Source: Oceanidesulfovibrio marinus
GTDB taxonomy: Bacteria; Desulfobacterota; Desulfovibrionia; Desulfovibrionales; Desulfovibrionaceae
NCBI RefSeq assembly: GCF_013085545.1
Contig: NZ_CP039543.1
Span: forward strand, 1,922,001 to 1,986,000
DNA length: 64,000 nt
Direction: 5' to 3'
Shown: piece by piece, positions 17,093 through 24,432 of the stretch
Layout of the letters: each line of letters opens with the position of its first letter
Numbering within the stretch: position 1 is the first letter of the stretch
Position numbers and translations under genes: made by a program
Notes under the pieces: model-generated
Database searches by the model: none
The model's input: the letters and a program-made list of their open reading frames with translations, nothing else
Told to the model about the DNA's origin: nothing

Positions 17093-18747
17093 CTAAAGAA
17101 TATCGCATTCCTGGGGCGTCCTTCAGGGGCGCCCCATTCTTTCTTACGCCCGAAGGCCTGTTCAGCCTTCTGGTGTTGGGAAGCATCCTGGTGTTCATTC
17201 TCTGGCCGGTGCTGGCAGTCTTTTTCCAAAGCATAATCATCGATGGCCGGCTGGATTTCAGCGAGTACACGCACCTCTTCACCAACGAGATGGGTCTGCT
17301 CGGCAACAGCGTACTCGTCTCCACCCTCTCCACGCTTCTGTCCGTGATGTTGGGGACCTGCGTGTCCCTGTATCTGACCCACACGCGGCTGCCGGGCAAA
17401 CGGCTCGTGTTCGGGGTTCTGCTTCTGTCGATCATCTCCCCGCCTTTCGTCTCTTCCCTGGTCTACATCATGCTTTTTGGCCGGCGCGGGCTGGTGACGC
17501 ACAAGATGCTGGGCCTGACCCTCGATCCATACGGCTGGCACGGCGTGGTGCTGATGCAGACTGCGGGGTTCACGGCCCTGGCCGCATTGTTGATCCTCGG
17601 CGTGCTGCACCGCGTGGACCGCGACCAGGAATACGCAGCCTATGACCTGGGCGCGTCAAGCTTCCATGCCCTGACGGGCGTCACCCTCCCCCTGGCAATG
17701 CCCGGCCTGCTTGTGGCCGGCGTGGTGGTCTTCATCCGGTCGCTTTCCGACTTCGGAACGCCCATCATCATCGGGGGACGGTTCTCCGTTCTCTCCACAG
17801 AGGCCTACCTCAGCGTCGTCGGGCTCTACAACATGCCCCGAGCCGCAGCCATGAGCATCACACTGCTCATACCGGCCCTGGCAGCTTTTCTGATCTACCG
17901 CCGGCTCATGACGGGGCGCAGCTACGGCAGCAGCACCCCCCGATTTGAGCACGGCGCCGAGCGCATGCCGTTGTCCCCCCTGTTGCTGTGGTTCCTCGCC
18001 ATGGTCACCTGGGGGTATATCGGCTTTGAAATACTCAAGTACGCAACCATCCTCGCAGGGTCATTCACGAGGACGTGGGGGCTGGACTTCACACCCACCC
18101 TGAAGCATTTCGAGACACTCAGCGCGAGCAAGCTCAGCAGCTTTTTCCGCAGTCTGCGCTACGCCTTTATTGCAGGCATCGCAGGCGCCGCCATGGGCGC
18201 GGTGCTGGCCTACGTGCTTGAGCGCAAACGGCCTATCGGCGCCAGGTTCTTCGACTTCATCGCGGACTTCCCCTACATCATCCCCGGGCCGTTCTTCGGC
18301 ATCGCCTACATTCTGGCCTTCCACAATCCTCCGCTGATGCTCACCGGCACCGCCTTTATCGTGGTGGCCAACTGTGTCTACCGGCAACTGCCGATCAGCA
18401 TCAAATCCGGGGTGGCCGTGCTCAAACAATGTCGCCCCGAAATCGAGGCCGGAGCCAGGGACCTGGGCGCTAAGGAGAGGAACGTGTTTCTGGACATCGT
18501 GACGCCGCTCATGAAGCCGGCGATCCTGATCGCCTTCATCAACACCTTCACCATGACCATGATCACCATCGGCGCCATCATTTTCCTGATCTCTCCGGAC
18601 ACCAAGGTGGCCACCGTGGAAATGTTCGGCGAAATCAAACGCGGGCGTATCGGTGCGGCGTCGGCCCTGGCGAACATGATCATCGTCACTGTCCTGGCCG
18701 TGAACCTGCTCTTTTCCTGGCTCTATCTGCGGAAAAGGAAACAATAG
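17068..18747 (+). CDS. ABC transporter permease, two fused membrane units
   Basis: A 559-residue permease of the FbpB/PhnU type with about twelve TM helices made of two homologous halves. Each half has an EAA loop: DRDQEYAAYDLGASSFHALTG near 185-210 and CRPEIEAGARDLGAKERNVFLDI near 455-480. No ATG exists near the N-terminus; the start is taken as GTG at 17068, inside the end of the binding-protein gene. The fusion means one polypeptide supplies both membrane domains. The ATPase gene follows after 2 bases. Confidence 0.88.
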   Translation: MAGKIQQVTKEYRIPGASFRGAPFFLTPEGLFSLLVLGSILVFILWPVLAVFFQSIIIDGRLDFSEYTHLFTNEMGLLGNSVLVSTLSTLLSVMLGTCVSLYLTHTRLPGKRLVFGVLLLSIISPPFVSSLVYIMLFGRRGLVTHKMLGLTLDPYGWHGVVLMQTAGFTALAALLILGVLHRVDRDQEYAAYDLGASSFHALTGVTLPLAMPGLLVAGVVVFIRSLSDFGTPIIIGGRFSVLSTEAYLSVVGLYNMPRAAAMSITLLIPALAAFLIYRRLMTGRSYGSSTPRFEHGAERMPLSPLLLWFLAMVTWGYIGFEILKYATILAGSFTRTWGLDFTPTLKHFETLSASKLSSFFRSLRYAFIAGIAGAAMGAVLAYVLERKRPIGARFFDFIADFPYIIPGPFFGIAYILAFHNPPLMLTGTAFIVVANCVYRQLPISIKSGVAVLKQCRPEIEAGARDLGAKERNVFLDIVTPLMKPAILIAFINTFTMTMITIGAIIFLISPDTKVATVEMFGEIKRGRIGAASALANMIIVTVLAVNLLFSWLYLRKRKQ

Positions 18748-18749
18748 CC

Positions 18750-19706
18750 ATGTATCTGGAACTGAAGGGCATACGCAAGGAGTACGACGGCTTTCCGGCT
18801 GTGGATCAGCTCGACCTCCAGGTGCATCAGGGCGAGCTCCTCTGCATCCTCGGCCCCAGCGGCTGCGGCAAAAGCACCACCATCGGAATGGTAGGCGGAT
18901 TCATCCCTCCCACAGAGGGCGCCATACTGCTCGAAGGCAAGGACGTCACCCGGCTGCCGCCCAACGTGCGCCCCACCTGCACCGTGTTCCAGAACTACGC
19001 CCTGTTTCCGCACATGACGGTGCTCAAGAACGTTGTGTACGGGTTAAAGTTCCGCAAAATACCTAAGAAAGAAGCTCTCAAGCGCGGGGAGCGCATGCTG
19101 GAGGCCATGGACCTGTACGACCTGCGCTCTCGCAAGGCGACCATGCTCAGCGGCGGCGAACAGCAACGGGTTGCCCTGGCGCGGTCCATGATCCTCGAAC
19201 CCAAGGTCCTGCTCCTGGACGAGCCGCTCAGCAACCTGGACGCGAAGCTGCGCTTCCATCTGCGCAGGGGCATCAAGGAGCTTCAGGAGCGTACCGGCGT
19301 CACTATGTTCTACGTCACCCACGACCAGGAAGAGGCGCTGGGCTTGTCCGACCGCATGGTGGTCATGAACAGAGGCCGCATCGAGCAGACAGGGCCGCCG
19401 GAATCGCTCTACACACGGCCGGCGACCTCTTTTGTGGCTGAATTTCTGGGCAGGGTCTGCGTTGTCCGGGAAAACGGCAGACGTCTCATGGTGCGCCCGG
19501 AGGACATGTTCTTTGCCGATCCTCCAGGTCGCTTCACCGGCCGTGTACAGCAACGCCTGTTCAGCGGCCCTATCACCACCTATTTCGTGAACGTTGGGCA
19601 GGAGCGCCCTTTTGAGGTGGACGTGCTCAGCAACGCGGACAGCCAGCGAGACATCGGCGAGACGGTCTACATCGACTGGCGGCGGGATATGAGCGTGGGC
19701 GCCTGA
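18750..19706 (+). CDS. ABC transporter ATP-binding protein
   Basis: A 318-residue ATPase that energises the importer encoded just upstream. Walker A is GPSGCGKST (near residue 35), the signature is LSGGEQQRVALA, Walker B is VLLLDEPLSNLD and the H-loop is YVTHDQEEA. A C-terminal TOBE-type domain (about 235-310, MVRPEDMFF) is typical of the iron/putrescine/sulfate importer class (FbpC/PotA-like). It is the last gene of the four-gene operon. Confidence 0.92.
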   Translation: MYLELKGIRKEYDGFPAVDQLDLQVHQGELLCILGPSGCGKSTTIGMVGGFIPPTEGAILLEGKDVTRLPPNVRPTCTVFQNYALFPHMTVLKNVVYGLKFRKIPKKEALKRGERMLEAMDLYDLRSRKATMLSGGEQQRVALARSMILEPKVLLLDEPLSNLDAKLRFHLRRGIKELQERTGVTMFYVTHDQEEALGLSDRMVVMNRGRIEQTGPPESLYTRPATSFVAEFLGRVCVVRENGRRLMVRPEDMFFADPPGRFTGRVQQRLFSGPITTYFVNVGQERPFEVDVLSNADSQRDIGETVYIDWRRDMSVGA

Positions 19707-19939
19707 TACACGCTTTAATGGTCACCCTTTCAGCAAACGCGTCTCCGGATGCAGCATGCCAACGCGCAACAGCCCGCCCTTGCGCAGGAACGGAAGCCGC
19801 GCCCGGACGCCGAGGATACCAGTTCGCACCGGAGAGTAGCCGAACGCCCACCGAAACCTGGCTGCACAGCCTGGGCGGATCTGAACGCGCGCGATGCAGG
19901 AGGCCGAGAGGGTCACGGGGCAGAAGCCCCACACCGGAA

Positions 19940-19974
19940 TAAGAAAAGGGTTCCGAGATGTCCCCGGAACCCTT
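19940..19974 (-). terminator. Terminator of tRNA-Lys
   Basis: On the minus strand, AAGGGTTCCG and CGGAACCCTT form a perfect 10-base stem followed by TTCTT, 12 bases past the tRNA. The rest of the gap 19707-19985 contains nothing recognisable. Confidence 0.75.
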
Positions 19975-19985
19975 CATGAAATATC

Positions 19986-20061
19986 TGGTGGGTCGTGCTG
20001 GGCTCGAACCAGCGACTCTCTGCTTAAAAGGCAGATACTCTACCAACTGAGTTAACGACCC
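19986..20061 (-). tRNA. tRNA-Lys (anticodon UUU)
   Basis: A 76-base cloverleaf on the minus strand with encoded CCA. The acceptor stem GGGTCGT/ACGACCC, the anticodon loop CTTTTAA inside the stem TCTGC/GCAGA, and the T arm GCTGG-TTCGAGC-CCAGC all pair correctly. The anticodon TTT specifies lysine. Confidence 0.97.
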
Positions 20062-20204
20062 GCGTGGAAACAATCTCAATATGCCACCTCTTGGCTGCTC
20101 GTCAAGGACAATTCCAGATTGAGCAAAAAATCACTCCATCGCCAAATTCAGACAATTTTCCCCTTGCCAACCGCCAGTGGGTATGATTAATGTCCCTGTT
20201 CCGC

Positions 20205-20296
20205 GGAGAGGTGACCGAGCTGGCCGAAGGTGTACGATTGGAAATCGTATGTACCCTAACCCGGTACCGGGAGTTCGAATCTCCCCCTCTCCGCCA
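20205..20296 (+). tRNA. tRNA-Ser (anticodon GGA)
   Basis: A 92-base class II tRNA with a long variable arm and encoded CCA. The acceptor stem GGAGAGG/CCTCTCC pairs perfectly, the anticodon stem-loop is ACGAT-TGGAA-ATCGT with GGA, and the T loop reads GTTCGAATC. It is transcribed away from tRNA-Lys. Confidence 0.97.
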
Positions 20297-20306
20297 GATG
20301 AAATTT

Positions 20307-20346
20307 AAGCCTTGCTGCTCAGCACGTTACTGAGCAGCAAGGCTTT
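20307..20346 (+). terminator. Terminator of tRNA-Ser
   Basis: AAGCCTTGCTGCTCAG and CTGAGCAGCAAGGCTT form a perfect 16-base stem with a 7-base loop, followed by a run of T, 10 bases after the tRNA. Confidence 0.92.
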
Positions 20347-20427
20347 TTTATTGCCGCTATTCCGCCCTGTTGTTCCAATGGGGCGGAGGTCGGCTCTCTT
20401 TGTTGCATCGCGAACGCTCAGGGCGCC

Positions 20428-20892
20428 TCACCCTGCGCGAACGGCCTTGAGGATGCGTTCGGCAGCAAATGCCGGCGCTATATCCGCTCTGGTCCCCGAA
20501 GAGATGCTGAGGCTGCCCGACTCCTGCATCGGCAGACTGTCCGAGGACTCCGTTAGAGCGCACTCGAACGCGGTCCTGAGCTTCTGGAAGGACTGCTCCA
20601 CCTCCAGATAGGCGTTCCCTTCACGCCACGGTAGCTTGAGGCTCTTGCTGATGGTGCCATCCGTATGCGGCGGCGTCATCAGCAGATAGTACTCGGCAGG
20701 CGACCAGTCGGCGCGCTCGTTCTGGCCTGGCCAGCAGTAGGTCAGTCCGGCGTCCGGCGGCTTGGGGATACGGCTCTCGATGCGCACGGCCGGCACGCCG
20801 AGGCTTTTCTCGTACTCGGTCAATGTGATGGTGTAGCTCAGGACAGGACGGAAGTTCCCGCGCTTTTTGGTGATGGTCCACTCGATATTCAT
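20428..20892 (-). CDS. Hypothetical protein, 154 residues
   Basis: I do not recognise this protein. It begins MNIEWTITKKRGNFRPVLSY and looks soluble, with an alternating beta pattern to about residue 110 and a helical C-terminus (EVEQSFQKLRTAFECALTES). No signal peptide or TM segment is seen. The ATG at 20892 is chosen over a GTG at 20931 because the latter lacks any ribosome site, although the ATG site is also weak. Codon use matches the neighbours, so the frame is probably real. It stands alone between tRNA-Ser and the methyltransferase. Confidence 0.6.
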   Translation of the reverse strand: MNIEWTITKKRGNFRPVLSYTITLTEYEKSLGVPAVRIESRIPKPPDAGLTYCWPGQNERADWSPAEYYLLMTPPHTDGTISKSLKLPWREGNAYLEVEQSFQKLRTAFECALTESSDSLPMQESGSLSISSGTRADIAPAFAAERILKAVRAG

Positions 20893-21014
20893 AGGCGCTG
20901 TTCCAACGTTACAGCCCGGCCCAAGAGCCACGCCGCGTGCAAAGGGTTGAAGTCATGGTAGCCGATTCGCCGGCCTGCCCGGCCTGTCCGGGGCGGGCCT
21001 CCGGGCGCACGGAC

Positions 21015-21821
21015 TCATGAGAAACGCAGCCGCGCGATCCTGCACGCCAGCCGCGGCCTCAGCACGGGCATCCGGCCGAGGTAGCCGAACCATTTCCAAC
21101 GCCCCTTGTGGTAGTCGTACAGATTCCACTCCTCTACAAACTGGATGGCGTTGTGCCACGTTTCCAGATCCCGCGTTTTCCTGGGGCTCCATTTGAACTC
21201 CGGTGCATCGCCCACCTTGCTGACCGATTCATGCTTCTTGCCCTTGCCGACAAGGAATGGGGGCAGCAACTCGATGAGCATCTCAGCATGGGGAAAACGC
21301 TCGGCGAGCCGCCGGAAAAGCGGCTTGAGCTCATCTTCCGTGAAATACATGAGCAGCCCTTCCGCGATGATCAGCACATGCTCGCCGGAATCCTCCACAG
21401 CATCGAGCCAGCTTTTGTCAAACATGGACGCGGCGATAAACGTGTTGTTGGGCCCTTCGGAAAAGTACCTGCGCCGCAACGCGATGCCCTCGGGTACATC
21501 CACGTCGTACCAATGGGCCACGGCCTCGCAGTTCAGGCGCTCGAACCGCGTATCCAGGCCGGCTCCGAGATTGATCACCACAACGTTTTTGCGCAGACGC
21601 AGGAACCGCTCGGCCGCGTCGTCCAGCAACATGGAGCGCACCGAGACCCCGACTTGCGTGAGCCAGGCGTTCCTGAACTTGCCGAAGTCGTAGTCCATGC
21701 CCTGAACTATTGTGACGGCCTTCTCATCCCGGATGATGGGATGTTTGCGCCGCGTCTCCTCTGCCCGCGCCCACAGGGGGATGAGCATGGTTTCCGATAC
21801 ACCGTGTAATTGTTGATTCAT
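21015..21821 (-). CDS. Class I SAM-dependent methyltransferase, LCM/Tcm family
   Basis: A 268-residue methyltransferase of the leucine carboxyl methyltransferase-like family. The start at 21821 follows GAGGAT. Motif I is VVVINLGAGLDTRFERL (near residue 80), followed by YDVDVPEGIALRR with the acidic ribose ligand and by HVLIIAEGLLMYF. In bacteria these enzymes often O-methylate small molecules such as polyketides; no biosynthetic cluster is nearby, so the substrate is unknown. It lies 44 bases downstream of the VWA gene on the same strand and may be transcribed with it. Confidence 0.88.
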   Translation of the reverse strand: MNQQLHGVSETMLIPLWARAEETRRKHPIIRDEKAVTIVQGMDYDFGKFRNAWLTQVGVSVRSMLLDDAAERFLRLRKNVVVINLGAGLDTRFERLNCEAVAHWYDVDVPEGIALRRRYFSEGPNNTFIAASMFDKSWLDAVEDSGEHVLIIAEGLLMYFTEDELKPLFRRLAERFPHAEMLIELLPPFLVGKGKKHESVSKVGDAPEFKWSPRKTRDLETWHNAIQFVEEWNLYDYHKGRWKWFGYLGRMPVLRPRLACRIARLRFS

Positions 21822-21865
21822 GGTTATCCTCGTGCGCCGAGGCGCGCCTGCAGAACACGGTCGCT

Positions 21866-23188
21866 CTACGAGCACGCCTCCATAAGCACGACCTCCCCGA
21901 AGGGCGGCTGTGCGTGGTCTGTATTCGGAGTTACCCAGAGCACCGGGTAATCCGGTTCCTCCGGGAACCTGTCGCATTCCATATCCGTAAAGTAGACAAG
22001 GCAGGCCGGGGCCTCGTCGTCCACCTGCAACTGTTCGAAGGGCGGGCGGAAGTCCGTGCCCCCACCGCCCGTGGCCGCGAAGTCCAGAGGCAGGTCCCAG
22101 CGGGCCAGCTTCTGCTGCGTGGTCAGGGCTGCATCGCAGGTGAATACGGTGAGCGTGGCGTCGAACTCTTCGAGCACGGCGGACAGCTCGGCCGCGAAGC
22201 TGTCCAGCTCGGGCTGGGTGATGCTGCCGGAAACGTCCACGGCAACGGCCACGTCTGCCAGCTCCTCGCTCTCCAGGCCGGGCAGATAGAGCCCGGCGTG
22301 CAGATAGCGGCGATTCGGACGGACCCAGGAGAAGTCGTTGCGCGCGGCATTGTCCAGAAAACGACGGAGCAGCTCCCGCCAGCTCAGGGACGGCGACAAC
22401 GCTTCGCTGAGCAGCCGCTCCAGCGTGCCGGGCAGCTCGCCGGACTCCCGGGCCTTGTGCAGTGCCTGGGCCACGGCGACCTGCAAGGACTCCTCCTCGC
22501 CGGTCCTGTCCGCGCCGCCGTCGTTTGTTCCGTTTTCGGGCGGGGCGTCGCGCACCTCGCCGGTCATGCCCGGATCGTTGCCCTGCGCATCCTCGGCTGG
22601 CGCTTCGCCCTCGTCTCCGGCGGCAGCTGCCGCTGCGCCCTGCTCGCCATCTCCCTCGGCCGAATCGTCGCCTGCCTCCGAGCACTCGGAGCCGTCGCCG
22701 CTCGATGCGCCGGTCCCTCCCTCGGCCTCTTCTCCGGCGTCCGTTTCCTGCTCCGGGCCGGACTCGGCCCCGCCCTTGCTTTCCTCCCGGTCCACCAGAT
22801 TGGCGTAGATGGCGTCCGCGCTCTTGCCGTGGTGCGCCGGATCGTCCAGGTAGCCGCCGGGCAGTTCCATGCCGGCGTCGAGCAGGATGGGGTTGATGGC
22901 GTAGTCGCAGGCCTTGTTCCACATGGCCTTGTCCCGGTCGCCGCGGCGCAGGTGATGGCCGCAGGCCAGGTGCAGCACCTCATGGCATTGCAGCCCCTTG
23001 ACCTTGGCCAGGGGCATGACCTCGATGTACGCCGGGTTGTAGGCCAGGACGCGGCCGTCGGACCATGCGGTGCGGCAGGTCGGGTCCTCTTGCAGATCCA
23101 GCCGCAGGGCCAGATGCGCAAAGAACGGCTGGTCCAGCACCAGCTCGCTCCTGGCCTTGATCATCTTGGTGCGGGCGGCCTGGTTCAC
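21866..23188 (-). CDS. VWA-like protein with HEXXH metallopeptidase motif (DUF2201 type)
   Basis: A 440-residue protein in three parts. The N-terminal domain (1-130) has QCHEVLHLACGHH, a zinc-peptidase-like HEXXH motif. The middle (about 135-235) is a very acidic Glu/Asp/Gly/Ala linker. The C-terminal VWA-like domain has a MIDAS sequence, VAVDVSGSIT, near residue 310. The start is taken as GTG at 23188, which overlaps the stop of the MoxR gene by 4 bases (GTGA). MoxR-VWA pairs usually act as chaperone or metal-insertion complexes. A Fur-type site upstream of the pair points to a role in iron supply. Confidence 0.87.
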   Translation of the reverse strand: MNQAARTKMIKARSELVLDQPFFAHLALRLDLQEDPTCRTAWSDGRVLAYNPAYIEVMPLAKVKGLQCHEVLHLACGHHLRRGDRDKAMWNKACDYAINPILLDAGMELPGGYLDDPAHHGKSADAIYANLVDREESKGGAESGPEQETDAGEEAEGGTGASSGDGSECSEAGDDSAEGDGEQGAAAAAAGDEGEAPAEDAQGNDPGMTGEVRDAPPENGTNDGGADRTGEEESLQVAVAQALHKARESGELPGTLERLLSEALSPSLSWRELLRRFLDNAARNDFSWVRPNRRYLHAGLYLPGLESEELADVAVAVDVSGSITQPELDSFAAELSAVLEEFDATLTVFTCDAALTTQQKLARWDLPLDFAATGGGGTDFRPPFEQLQVDDEAPACLVYFTDMECDRFPEEPDYPVLWVTPNTDHAQPPFGEVVLMEACS

Positions 23189-24171
23189 GAAACCAGAACC
23201 TCGTGGTTGTCCCGCGCCCAACCCTGGAAGGCTTCCGTCTCAACAATGGACGGCTCCACGGCGGCGGCGTCGCGCATGAGCAGCACGCTGAATTCCACAG
23301 GCATGCGCGACGCCAGCACGGCGAGGCCGGGCATGGTCCGGTCCGAGGCCTCGCGTGCCACAGACTCGCACATGGCGTAGATCACGGCCGGGTCCTCGGG
23401 AATGCGTACCGTGGACGGATTGGTCAGCATGGTTTCCGCGTCCGGCAGCTCGTTGTAGATGTTGAGGAACCCGATGCACTCCGCTGCGGCGGCCTCGCCC
23501 ACTGCGCCCTTGAGCAGCGCATGGGTTATTGCTGCAGGCCGGCCTGCGGCAATAATGCGCGAGGCGAACTCCCAGGAACGCGGCGAAGGGAAAGCCTTCT
23601 CGCTCTTCCTGGGGTCGAAAGCGTGCAGCAACTTGGGCCTGAAACGCAGGAACGCCCGTAGCCTGGGGTCCACGCCGCTGCGCTCCGCCCAGGCCAGCCA
23701 GTCGTCCAGATCCGGGTCGAAGTCGAGGTGGATCATCCGGTTGGCCAGGGCCGAGGGCATGCGATGGGTCACGGCCCGGTCGCTTTCGCGGTTGCCCGCG
23801 GCCACGATGGTCCAGCCTTCGGGCAGCGCGTACTCCCCGAGCTTGCGGTCCAGGATGAGCTGGTAGCATGCGGCCTGCACCAAGGGCGGTGCCGTGTTCA
23901 GCTCGTCGAGAAAGAGGATGCCCCGGCCTTGCCGAGGCAGGAACGAGGGTGGGCACCACACGGCGTTGCCGGCCTCGTCGATGCGCGGGATGCCCCGCAG
24001 ATCTACAGGATCGAGCAGGACCGCGCGGATGTCGATCAGCTCCATGTCATGATCGGCCGCGACCTGGGCCACGACCTGGCTCTTGCCCACTCCGGGCGCG
24101 CCCCAGAGAAACACGGGCTGCTGAATTTCCAGCAACAGCTCCAGGGCGGAAATAATCTGAGTCGGTTTCAT
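23185..24171 (-). CDS. MoxR-family AAA+ ATPase
   Basis: A 328-residue AAA+ ATPase. Walker A is GAPGVGKSQ near residue 32, Walker B is GILFLDELN, sensor 1 is IVAAGNRESD and the arginine-finger region is LANRMIHLDF. The start at 24171 uses GGAGG 11 bases upstream. It is coupled to the VWA gene, whose product it probably remodels. Transcription starts in the 24172-24432 region shared with the divergent metal-ATPase operon, next to a Fur-type palindrome. Confidence 0.9.
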   Translation of the reverse strand: MKPTQIISALELLLEIQQPVFLWGAPGVGKSQVVAQVAADHDMELIDIRAVLLDPVDLRGIPRIDEAGNAVWCPPSFLPRQGRGILFLDELNTAPPLVQAACYQLILDRKLGEYALPEGWTIVAAGNRESDRAVTHRMPSALANRMIHLDFDPDLDDWLAWAERSGVDPRLRAFLRFRPKLLHAFDPRKSEKAFPSPRSWEFASRIIAAGRPAAITHALLKGAVGEAAAAECIGFLNIYNELPDAETMLTNPSTVRIPEDPAVIYAMCESVAREASDRTMPGLAVLASRMPVEFSVLLMRDAAAVEPSIVETEAFQGWARDNHEVLVS

Positions 24172-24212
24172 TGAATTGCGTACCTCCGGCAATTTGTCTT
24201 GAGTCGGTTGTA

Positions 24213-24229
24213 TTGAAAATGATTATCAA
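24213..24229 (-). promoter_or_regulatory. Fur-type palindrome controlling moxR-VWA
   Basis: TTGAAAATGATTATCAA is an almost perfect inverted repeat around a central G and matches the Fur consensus of TTGA-AAT-N-ATT-TCAA form. It lies 42 bases upstream of the MoxR start. Iron-loaded Fur would be expected to repress the operon. Confidence 0.75.
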
Positions 24230-24368
24230 CGTCAACCGTGGAACCACTGAATCCGACGATTTTTGTCTGGATCGAACGCCCTTCCCCATCTCGCTTGATT
24301 AACGAACTATCCACAGATTCTCCGCGGCCTGCTTTTCCAGTCCGGAATAGTCTGCATAGCTTTCGTAA

Positions 24369-24403
24369 TTGATATTGACTCTCAAAGTTATTTTCACTAT
24401 CCA
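24369..24403 (+). promoter_or_regulatory. Promoter with overlapping degenerate Fur-like boxes for the ferrosome-like operon
   Basis: TTGACT (24375) and TATCCA (24398) are spaced by 17 bases, a plausible sigma-70 promoter 30 bases before the first ATG. TTGATATTGACTCTCAA (24369-24385) and the run ending ATTTTCAC (24381-24397) each match the Fur consensus at roughly 12 to 14 positions. Bound Fur would cover the promoter. The assignment is inference. Confidence 0.5.
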
Positions 24404-24432
24404 TCACCTATGCACTCTCCCAAGGAGCTTTC

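Noticed and set aside
21015-22922. A 635-codon frame seeming to fuse an Arg/Gly-rich N-terminus to the methyltransferase
   Set aside because: The N-terminal part is an out-of-frame reading through the VWA gene; the methyltransferase has its own ATG and ribosome site at 21821.
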